5,935 bases of DNA, taken from Patescibacteria group bacterium. GTDB lineage: Bacteria; Patescibacteriota; Minisyncoccia; Minisyncoccales; JASEJS01. A program made the translations under genes and the position numbers. Positions 1 to 5,231 of this stretch are shown here, piece by piece; position 1 is the first letter of the stretch; each line of letters begins with the position of its first letter. The stretch is from NCBI GenBank assembly GCA_030016765.1, contig JASEJS010000043.1:1-5935 (forward strand). The letters are read 5' to 3'. The notes under the pieces are model-generated. The model saw nothing but the letters and a program-made list of their open reading frames with translations. It had not been told where the DNA came from and searched no databases.

Positions 1-286
1 CATATTGGCTTATCTGATATCCCTTCGGCAAATCGGGGTAAAAATAATTTTTTCTATCAAATCTAGAATATTCAGGAATTTGACAATTTAAAGCTAAGCC
101 TGTTTTTATTGTTTTTCTAACTGCTTCCTCATTAATTACAGGAAGCACCCCTGGATGTCCGAGGCATATCGGACAAATTAAAATGTTTGGGTGTCTTTCA
201 TTGGGCTCATTCTTACAAGAGCAAAACATTTTGCTTTTTGTCTTTAATTCAATATGGATTTCGAGGCCAATTATTGGTTGATACAT
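1..286 (-). CDS. gatB: Asp/Glu-tRNA amidotransferase subunit B, N-terminal part (cut by window edge)
   Basis: GatB is the tRNA-binding and kinase-like subunit of GatCAB, which converts Asp-tRNA(Asn) and/or Glu-tRNA(Gln) into Asn-tRNA(Asn) and Gln-tRNA(Gln). I translated the reverse strand by hand from the ATG at 284-286: 95 complete codons are present and the frame stays open to the left edge, so the gene is truncated by the window only. The N-terminus opens MYQPIIGLEIHIEL, the family's GLExHxxL start. Cys22, Cys24, Cys38 and Cys41 form a CxC...CxxC zinc-type motif, followed by LGHPGVLPVIN, and then the diagnostic block RFDRKNYFYPDLPKGYQISQ at about residues 75-94. There is no Shine-Dalgarno upstream. 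It is separated from the upstream membrane-protein gene by a stem-loop terminator, so it probably has its own promoter. gatA and gatC are not in view. Family assignment is very secure. Confidence 0.95.
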   Translation of the reverse strand, partial: MYQPIIGLEIHIELKTKSKMFCSCKNEPNERHPNILICPICLGHPGVLPVINEEAVRKTIKTGLALNCQIPEYSRFDRKNYFYPDLPKGYQISQY

Positions 287-322
287 ATTATTATTTTTTA
301 ATTTCTTTAAATCATTTATTCT

Positions 323-331
323 ATTTTAGCA
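323..331 (-). promoter_or_regulatory. Possible extended -10 element for gatB
   Basis: On the minus strand this reads TGCTAAAAT, an extended -10 pattern (TGn followed by a TATAAT-like hexamer with one mismatch), 36 bases upstream of the gatB ATG and just downstream of the terminator. I see no good -35 hexamer at 16-18 bases upstream, and the region is so AT-rich that chance matches are common. It is offered because gatB needs a promoter after the terminator. Confidence 0.3.
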
Positions 332-340
332 AATTTAAAA

Positions 341-368
341 ATAAAAAATAGGGCATCAAATTTGCCCT
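341..368 (-). terminator. Rho-independent terminator at the end of the thymidylate/membrane-protein operon
   Basis: On the minus strand the sequence AGGGCA (368-363), a 7-base loop and TGCCCT (355-350) form a perfect 6-bp stem, followed directly by an AT tract rich in T (ATTTTTTAT, 349-341). The stop codon of the upstream membrane-protein gene (356-358) lies inside the loop, so the terminator begins within the gene's last codons. On the plus strand the same stem is followed by six Ts (368-373), so it could work in both directions, although no plus-strand gene is seen. The stem is short, so confidence is moderate. Confidence 0.6.
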
Positions 369-1045
369 TTTTTAAGAAATTCTTCCAGTTCTGCCCTTGC
401 CTTTTTGTCAAGAGAAATTCGTGCTTCTCTCTCATCAAATTCTATCTGGAAATCGATTCCTAAATTCTTCAAAGTTGGCTTTATCAGCTTCACTGCCACA
501 TCTGCTCCTCTTAATTTCCCGAGATGGAAAGAAGATGGACAAAAGAACTCTCCTTTCTCAATTAACTGATCGAAAATACCGCTTTTCTCTAAATATAAAA
601 CTTCCTTTTGAACTAAGAGATTTTCATCTCTTTTTTGAGGAATTGGGAGTTCTCTTCGTTTCTCTTCTCTCTTTGTTTTCTCATAATTAAGACCCAGCTC
701 TCTCATTACCTCTCCCTTTACTGATATTATTTCTGGTTCAGGAAAGATTTCTCTTTTCTCAAATTTTTCTCTCTTTGGCTTTCTCTCTTTCTTTATTTGA
801 ACTGGCTTAGGAATTTTCTTTTCAACTTCTGCTTTTCTTTTTCTCCTTTCAGCGAGAATAGGAGAAAGGGTCTCAATGGTTGTCTGATAAAGAAAAAGGA
901 GGGCAATAAGAGATAAAAACAGAAGACAAACTATCCCTAGCCAGAAACTTATCTCAAAAGCCATTAAACCCATTAGACTGACCGTGGCAAGGACAACAAT
1001 ATAAGTCAAAATCAAATCTAAAATTCCCTTTATTATTTCTTTCAA
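356..1045 (-). CDS. Unrecognised two-helix membrane protein with charged linker and C-terminal domain
   Basis: I do not recognise this 229-residue protein. Two hydrophobic stretches (about residues 9-30 and 32-54) look like a pair of transmembrane helices joined by a very short turn. They are followed by the basic cluster AERRKRK at about 65-71, which by the positive-inside rule puts the rest in the cytoplasm. Residues about 65-140 are a low-complexity Lys/Arg/Glu/Pro linker, probably disordered. Residues about 143-229 return to mixed composition and look like a small folded domain, with the segment FFCPSSFHLGKLRGADVAVK (167-186) its most distinctive part. The start codon is TTG (1043-1045), supported by the only strong Shine-Dalgarno in the window; starting at an internal ATG would remove the first helix. 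It lies 38 bases after tmk and ends in a terminator, so it is probably the last gene of the operon. No catalytic motif is visible. A membrane-anchored scaffold or envelope-associated protein is possible but unproven. Confidence 0.8.
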   Translation of the reverse strand: MKEIIKGILDLILTYIVVLATVSLMGLMAFEISFWLGIVCLLFLSLIALLFLYQTTIETLSPILAERRKRKAEVEKKIPKPVQIKKERKPKREKFEKREIFPEPEIISVKGEVMRELGLNYEKTKREEKRRELPIPQKRDENLLVQKEVLYLEKSGIFDQLIEKGEFFCPSSFHLGKLRGADVAVKLIKPTLKNLGIDFQIEFDEREARISLDKKARAELEEFLKKGQI

Positions 1046-1051
1046 TTTATC

Positions 1052-1059
1052 TCACCTCT
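1052..1059 (-). promoter_or_regulatory. Strong Shine-Dalgarno deciding the TTG start of the membrane protein
   Basis: The minus strand reads AGAGGTGA, a seven-base match (GAGGTGA) to the sequence complementary to the 16S rRNA 3' end, six bases before the TTG at 1045-1043. It fixes the TTG as the start although TTG is rare. No comparable site precedes the other six genes of the window. Confidence 0.8.
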
Positions 1060-1083
1060 TTTAAAGTTCTAATTTTATTTTAA

Positions 1084-1701
1084 TTAATTTCGAGTTAAAA
1101 TTCCACTCACAATACTTTGGATCTCTTTAGCCACTTCTTCAATTGGTTTTTCGCCATTAATGATATAAATATTTTTAAATTTTTTTGCCAACCTTAAATA
1201 GTTTTTAAAAATCTTCCTTAACTTATTTTCTTTTTCAAATAATTCTTTATGAAATCTCTCTTTTTTTATTCTTTGGATACAAATTTTCGGAGAGACTTTT
1301 AAGAGAAAAGTTAAATCTGGTAAAATAAATTTTTTGTTAATTTCTCTTAGCCATTTTTCATCTTTAATCTCTAAAGCTCCATAAGCTAAAGTTGAAAGCA
1401 AATATCTAACACAAATTACAATTATTCTCTTTTTAAGTAAGGGAATTATTTCCTTTTCCAAATGATAAGCCCTATCAGCAGTGAACAAAAGCTGAAGGCA
1501 TTCTGGAGAGCTTTTCCAGTCGCCAGAGATTTGGCTTTCAATTATGCCCCCAATTAAAGAATGAGTAGGCTCACTAGTCAAATAAACTTTTTTGTTTTTA
1601 TTTTTTAAATATTTTAATAAAAGATTAGCCTGGGTAGTAGTTCCAGAGCCGTCTAATCCTTCAAAAACTATTAATTTTCCAGGATAAGGATTCTTAATCA
1701 T
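1084..1701 (-). CDS. tmk: Thymidylate (dTMP) kinase family protein with altered catalytic motifs
   Basis: Thymidylate kinase transfers phosphate from ATP to dTMP, giving dTDP for DNA synthesis in the cytoplasm. The 205 residues match the family's usual length. Visible landmarks are the P-loop region FEGLDGSGTTTQ (13-24), the EPT substrate loop (44-46), LLFTADRAYH (71-80) of the dTMP site, the strand-end segment VRYLLSTLAYG (98-108), PDLTFLLKV (128-136), and a Lys/Arg-rich LID region with FEKE near 155-158. Two usual catalytic residues are missing. The Walker A lysine is Thr21 (codon ACT), and the Asp of the DRY motif is Val98 (codon GTT), although Arg99 and Tyr100 remain. The EPT loop without the bacterial GGT and the STLAYG segment resemble archaeal dTMP kinases more than E. 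coli Tmk. The ATG lies 13 bases after the glyA stop, without a Shine-Dalgarno, so coupled translation is likely. Context (ThyX-like, dCMP deaminase) strongly supports a dTMP role. The fold is secure; activity is less so. Confidence 0.88.
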   Translation of the reverse strand: MIKNPYPGKLIVFEGLDGSGTTTQANLLLKYLKNKNKKVYLTSEPTHSLIGGIIESQISGDWKSSPECLQLLFTADRAYHLEKEIIPLLKKRIIVICVRYLLSTLAYGALEIKDEKWLREINKKFILPDLTFLLKVSPKICIQRIKKERFHKELFEKENKLRKIFKNYLRLAKKFKNIYIINGEKPIEEVAKEIQSIVSGILTRN

Positions 1702-1714
1702 TATTATTTGTTGT

Positions 1715-2977
1715 CTATAAAGAAAAGCAGTATTTTATTTTTTGAAAATTTTTTCTAAATTTAATCACTTTCTTTTTTATTTCTTCTGGTCTTTTCTGAT
1801 CTAAAATTACTTCTTTTATAAATTTGGCAATTTCTGCCATCTCTTTTTCTTTCATTCCAAATCTAGTCATTTCTTGAACTCCAATTCTGATCCCGAAAGG
1901 ATTTTTCGGGTCTAATTTATCCCAAGGCAAAATGTTTTTGTTTAAAATAATGTTTGCTTTTTCTAAAGTTTTGGCCACAGAATCTCCTCCTCCCAATTTT
2001 TTTACATCAACACTTATTTGATGGCTTTCAGTAAATCCTTTTTCTTTTCCCAAAACTTTAAAACCAAAACTATAAAGAGCTTTAGCTAAAGTCTTGGCAT
2101 TTTTGATAATTTGTCTTCCATAATCTTTTCCAAATTTTTCCATTTCTTTTAGAGTTATATATAAAGCTGGAATTCTATGCAAATGATGGTTAGAAATCAA
2201 ACCTGGAAAAACTTTTTTTTGAATTTCTTTTTGCAATTTTTCATCAATATTTCCCAAAATTATTCCTCCCTGAGGTCCAGGGAAAGTCTTATGGGTAGAA
2301 GCAGTGATAATATCTGCTCCTTCTTTTAAAGGATTTTGGAAAAAGCCAGCTGAAATCAAGCCAAAAACATGGGCGGCATCATAAATAATTTTTGTTTTGG
2401 TCTTTTGGCAAATTTCTTTTAGTTCTTTAACTGGATAAGGAAAAGTAATTAGAGAACCACCTAAAACAATAAATTTTGGTTTTAATTTCAAAATTTTCTT
2501 TTCTGCCTTTTTTAAATCGATATCCATTTTTTGATCAAAATCAAAATGATAAACTTTCAATCCTAAAATTCCGGCTGCTCCCATTTCTTCATGAGAAATA
2601 TGAGAACCACCTTGAATTCCCAAAGTTATAATTTTATCACCTTTTTTAGCTGAGGCTGAAAAAACAGCTAAATTAGCTAAAGTCCCAGAAATTGGTCTTA
2701 AATCAACAAAATTACATTTAAAATGATTTTTAAATTCATTTATTACTAAATTCTCTATTTCATCAATGTATCTCAATCCCTGATAATATCTTTTAAAAGG
2801 TAAACCTTCAGCATATCTATGCATCAAATCAGATAGATAAACTCTTTCTGCCAATGGCGACATCACATTTTCTGAAGCAATCAAATTGATACATTCTTTC
2901 CGCCAATCTTTGTGTTTCTTAAGCAAACCCACTAGGAGAGCGATCTCACTACTAGGTAAAAATCTTATTTTTTTCAT
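1715..2977 (-). CDS. glyA: Serine hydroxymethyltransferase, archaeal-like
   Basis: This PLP enzyme interconverts serine and glycine while loading a one-carbon unit onto tetrahydrofolate (or a related pterin), giving the methylene donor for dTMP synthesis. With the start I choose it has 420 residues, the normal length. Visible landmarks are LIASEN (32-37), HRYAEGLPFKRYYQG (53-67), RPISGTLANLAVF (94-106), the GGSHISHE segment (123-130), the PLP-binding Asp200 and His203 in YDAAHVFGL, and Lys230 in STHKTFPGPQGG as the PLP Schiff-base lysine. Motifs such as STHKTFPGPQGG, SNHHLHR (262-268), FTESHQ (315-320) and NIILNKNILPWD (342-353) resemble methanogen SHMTs as I remember them rather than the E. 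coli type (TTHKTLRGPRGG). An in-frame ATG at 3017-3019 would add 14 residues inside the thyX-like gene. I prefer the ATG at 2975-2977, one base after that gene's stop, because the added residues do not look like family sequence. It sits between the thymidylate synthase and tmk in one operon. Confidence 0.95.
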   Translation of the reverse strand: MKKIRFLPSSEIALLVGLLKKHKDWRKECINLIASENVMSPLAERVYLSDLMHRYAEGLPFKRYYQGLRYIDEIENLVINEFKNHFKCNFVDLRPISGTLANLAVFSASAKKGDKIITLGIQGGSHISHEEMGAAGILGLKVYHFDFDQKMDIDLKKAEKKILKLKPKFIVLGGSLITFPYPVKELKEICQKTKTKIIYDAAHVFGLISAGFFQNPLKEGADIITASTHKTFPGPQGGIILGNIDEKLQKEIQKKVFPGLISNHHLHRIPALYITLKEMEKFGKDYGRQIIKNAKTLAKALYSFGFKVLGKEKGFTESHQISVDVKKLGGGDSVAKTLEKANIILNKNILPWDKLDPKNPFGIRIGVQEMTRFGMKEKEMAEIAKFIKEVILDQKRPEEIKKKVIKFRKNFQKIKYCFSL

Positions 2978-2978
2978 T

Positions 2979-4238
2979 TTAAACAATGAAAGTTTCAGAA
3001 GGTTCCCTGAGTGTCTCAAGTAGCTCTTCTAAAGTTCCTTGCCAATTTCCTCTTGCTTTTTCAAAGGCTTTACAAATGGCCTTTTTTGTTTTGAAAGTCT
3101 CAGGCTCAATACATCTTTTCTCCCTCCAGCATCTGGGACCGATTTCTTTTCTCAATTCTTGGTATTTAGCTAATTCTTCAGTTATTGGAATCCCCACTTT
3201 GTTTCTTATTTCCCATTGGGCTACTCCTTCTGATCTTGCTCTTGAAGTTTCAATAATTGGGAAACCCTTTCCATAAATCATAGCTCCTGCCTCTTGACCC
3301 ATTAAAAGAAAATAGACAAAATTTGGATCTCGCTTCTCTATTAATTTGGTTTGCAATCTCTTTGCTTCCTTAGCTATTTTTTTATAATCTTTCCTTAATT
3401 CTTCTGGAAAACTAGAAGGAACAACAAAACTTCCTTTTTTGGCAATTTTTTCCAATGGTTCTATATCGCAAAGAATTTGCCTTTGCCTGACTAACTGGGC
3501 ATACATGGCTAGACTTCCCTTAGCTCTCATATTCAAGGAAATAGAATGAGTTTTTCCATTGTAATCAAAATAAATTTTTTCTTCAATTTTTTCTTTGGAA
3601 CAATTCTCACTCCAGAATTTCCATTGTGAAGGGAGAGATTCTTTTGGTATTTCCAGGCCAAATTTTTCTTTAATTAAAATTCCAATTTTTTCACCGATTT
3701 GTTTGAGTTCTGATAAAGGAGCATTTTTTAAAGAATGAGCCATTTTTATCAGATAGCGAGGAGGAGCAGAGAATATCAGTCGAGTTAAGGTACCTTCTGG
3801 CAATAAATATCTGGCATCCTGTTCTTGAACTCCCAAATTAATAGCTTTTTGATAGATTTTAAATACTGTTTTCCCTAAATCGCTGACTATCTGGTTATAT
3901 CTATTTGGCTTTATTACTCTTAAGGAAGCCTCAATACCTGCTCCAAAAACTAAATTATTGGCATTTACATTTCGCCAAAAATAAATTGCTGCCAATCTAG
4001 AAATATTTTCTAAAGTGATGGCATAGGGAAGGAAATCTGCTAAAATTAAGTGCCGGTGCTTTCTCATTATCTCATTGACTAATCTTTTAGCCTCTTCTCT
4101 ATTCGCCAGACATTCCTGATAAAGTTCTTTTATGCTCCCTTTTTCAAATGGAGTCTGAGAAATTTTTACTCCTAGAGCAGCCAAAATTATTGATTCATCT
4201 TCCAAAAAATTGATTTTTACCATTTCTTCATTTTTCAT
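2979..4238 (-). CDS. thyX: ThyX-like flavin-dependent thymidylate synthase, apparent tandem of two degenerate halves
   Basis: ThyX enzymes methylate dUMP to dTMP with methylene-tetrahydrofolate, FAD and NADPH, releasing tetrahydrofolate. Classical subunits are about 220-250 residues; this protein has 419 and reads as two ThyX-like halves. In half one (about 50-190), the region from HRHLILADF (61-69) through ISRL corresponds to the family's H..fE....iSR region, and DARYLLPEG (141-149) matches the conserved ARxxLP dUMP-site motif. The expected RHRxxS signature is replaced by FWRNVNANN...EASLR (87-107). In half two (about 225-350), QLVRQRQI (248-255) sits where RHR is expected, and SRARSEGVAQWEIR (332-345) matches the family's conserved R...AQwEI segment. 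The C-terminus (350-419) has no counterpart I can name. The start overlaps the dCMP deaminase stop as TAATG, which favours this ATG over a second one five codons later; neither has a Shine-Dalgarno. Neighbours supply dUMP and methylene-folate and consume dTMP. The family is well supported; enzymatic activity is inferred. Confidence 0.8.
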   Translation of the reverse strand: MKNEEMVKINFLEDESIILAALGVKISQTPFEKGSIKELYQECLANREEAKRLVNEIMRKHRHLILADFLPYAITLENISRLAAIYFWRNVNANNLVFGAGIEASLRVIKPNRYNQIVSDLGKTVFKIYQKAINLGVQEQDARYLLPEGTLTRLIFSAPPRYLIKMAHSLKNAPLSELKQIGEKIGILIKEKFGLEIPKESLPSQWKFWSENCSKEKIEEKIYFDYNGKTHSISLNMRAKGSLAMYAQLVRQRQILCDIEPLEKIAKKGSFVVPSSFPEELRKDYKKIAKEAKRLQTKLIEKRDPNFVYFLLMGQEAGAMIYGKGFPIIETSRARSEGVAQWEIRNKVGIPITEELAKYQELRKEIGPRCWREKRCIEPETFKTKKAICKAFEKARGNWQGTLEELLETLREPSETFIV

Positions 4239-4765
4239 TAAAGATTTTCTTTAAGATTTAAATCTTTTCCATATTGCTCTTTATCATCTAAAATATCTCT
4301 TTCTTGCCAATCTTTGACCCAATCTTGAACATAAAATATTCTCATTCCTTCTTCTTTTGTAGAACAAATTACCCTATTTAAACCAGCATTGATAATCATT
4401 TTTTTACAAATAAAACAAGGGAAAGAATCTACTGGGTTACCCTCTCTATCTGTACTGTAAATATACATGTCACCGCCTAAAATTGAAGTTCCTGATCTAG
4501 CTGCATTGATTAAGCAATTCTGTTCGGCATGAACGCCGCGACAGATTTCATAATTTCTACCGTGAGGGATTTTTAATTTATCTCTTAAACACTCTCCTCT
4601 TTCTAAACAATCTTTAGTTTTTCTTGGTGCTCCGACATAACCTGTAGCTACAATAACATCATCTTTTACCACAATTGCTCCAATTTTAACTCGAAAACAA
4701 GTTGATCTCTGGGCAATTTCTTTAGCAATGTTTAGATAATATTTATCTTTGGGCGGACGAGACAT
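4238..4765 (-). CDS. comEB: Deoxycytidylate (dCMP) deaminase
   Basis: This zinc enzyme deaminates dCMP to dUMP, the substrate of thymidylate synthase. From the start I choose it has 175 residues. Visible motifs are RSTCFRVKIGAIVVKDD (20-36) with TGYVGAPR (41-48), then ECLR (58-61), CRGVHAEQN (75-83) carrying zinc ligand His79 and the proton-shuttling Glu81, and PCFIC (116-120) with zinc ligands Cys117 and Cys120, followed by KKMIINAGL (121-129). This pattern, with the Cys-rich insert before HAEQ, is that of dCMP deaminases (ComEB family, COG2131) rather than cytidine deaminase or tRNA adenosine deaminase. An in-frame ATG at 4805-4807 would add 14 residues inside rplK. The MSRPPKDKYY start, one base after the rplK stop, matches the family's usual N-terminus and is preferred. 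The stop codon overlaps the thyX-like start by one base (TAATG), so the two products are probably made at coupled rates. Together with the next genes it forms a dCMP to dTDP route. Confidence 0.93.
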   Translation of the reverse strand: MSRPPKDKYYLNIAKEIAQRSTCFRVKIGAIVVKDDVIVATGYVGAPRKTKDCLERGECLRDKLKIPHGRNYEICRGVHAEQNCLINAARSGTSILGGDMYIYSTDREGNPVDSFPCFICKKMIINAGLNRVICSTKEEGMRIFYVQDWVKDWQERDILDDKEQYGKDLNLKENL

Positions 4766-4766
4766 A

Positions 4767-5189
4767 TTATTCAATGATAATTCCCATTTGTTTAGCCGTG
4801 CCTTCAATGATTTTCATTGCTTTTTCAATTGTATCACAATTTAAATCTGCCATTTTTTGTTCAGCAATTCTTCTCAATTGTTCTTTGGTAATTTTCCCAA
4901 CCTTAGTTTTCGTCGGCTCACCAGAACCCTTTTCAATTCCAGCTGCCTTTTTCAATAGTTCTGAAGTTGGAGGTTGTTTTAATTTGAATTCATAAGTTCT
5001 ATCTTCATAAACTGTGATTTCAACCGGAATATTAAAGCCTTTTTTATCTTTTGTAGCTTCATTAAATTTCTGACAAAATTCAGCAATGTTTAAGCCATGC
5101 TGAGCTAAAGCCGGACCCACCGGTGGAGCTGGAGTGGCCTGACCAGCTGGAATTTGTAATTTAACAATAGCTTTTATCTTCTTTGCCAT
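4767..5189 (-). CDS. rplK: 50S ribosomal protein L11
   Basis: L11 binds 23S rRNA at the GTPase-associated centre, where it contacts translation factors. All 140 residues are present, the normal bacterial length. The N-terminal domain shows KLQIPAGQATPAPPVGPALAQHGLNI in two consecutive conserved blocks (10-35), including the proline-rich PAPPVGPAL hinge-side segment. The C-terminal RNA-binding domain carries KGSGEPTKTKVGKIT (87-101), then QLRRIAEQKMADLN (104-117) and the terminal segment IEGTAKQMGI (128-137). It follows nusG by 42 bases, the standard bacterial neighbourhood, but the usual next gene, rplA (L1), is absent: a dCMP deaminase begins one base after the stop. No Shine-Dalgarno precedes the ATG. 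A 14-bp palindrome lies in the gap upstream and might affect expression. Confidence 0.99.
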   Translation of the reverse strand: MAKKIKAIVKLQIPAGQATPAPPVGPALAQHGLNIAEFCQKFNEATKDKKGFNIPVEITVYEDRTYEFKLKQPPTSELLKKAAGIEKGSGEPTKTKVGKITKEQLRRIAEQKMADLNCDTIEKAMKIIEGTAKQMGIIIE

Positions 5190-5200
5190 ATTTAGTCGAG

Positions 5201-5206
5201 ATTTTA
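5201..5206 (-). promoter_or_regulatory. Weak possible -10 element upstream of rplK
   Basis: The minus strand reads TAAAAT here, 11 bases before the rplK ATG. The only candidate -35 is TTCGAA (5230-5225), with three of six consensus matches at an 18-base spacing. If used, the message would have a leader of only about five bases. Chance occurrence in AT-rich DNA is quite possible. Confidence 0.2.
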
Positions 5207-5219
5207 ATGCGATCGCATT
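5206..5219 (+). repeat. Perfect 14-bp palindrome between nusG and rplK
   Basis: The sequence AATGCGATCGCATT equals its own reverse complement and sits in the 42-base gap between nusG and rplK. It contains GCGATCGC, an unusually GC-rich octamer in this AT-rich stretch. It has no loop and no following T-tract on the minus strand, so it is not a terminator. A dimeric DNA-binding protein site or a methylation site (it contains GATC) are possible. Its self-complementarity is certain; its function is unknown. Confidence 0.6.
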
Positions 5220-5231
5220 TATTTTTCGAAT

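Noticed and set aside
397..690. Plus-strand open frame of 97 residues inside the membrane-protein gene
   Set aside because: It is antisense to a gene with a strong ribosome site. Its product is a Leu/Ser-rich string produced by reading the Lys/Glu/Arg linker backwards, with no motif and no ribosome site.
2978..3019. Upstream ATG giving glyA 14 more residues
   Set aside because: The extension overlaps the thyX-like gene by 41 bases and does not resemble the SHMT N-terminus. The ATG at 2977, one base after the upstream stop, gives the normal length.
2986..3276. Plus-strand open frame of 96 residues opposite the 3' end of the thyX-like gene
   Set aside because: It is antisense to a conserved protein segment, Ser/Leu-rich, and has no recognisable domain.
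4766..4807. Upstream ATG giving the dCMP deaminase 14 more residues
   Set aside because: It overlaps rplK by 41 bases. The family start MSRPPKDKYY begins at the later ATG, one base after the rplK stop.
4774..4995. Plus-strand open frame of 73 residues opposite rplK
   Set aside because: It is antisense to the conserved C-terminal domain of L11. The frame stays open because of the L11 codon pattern.
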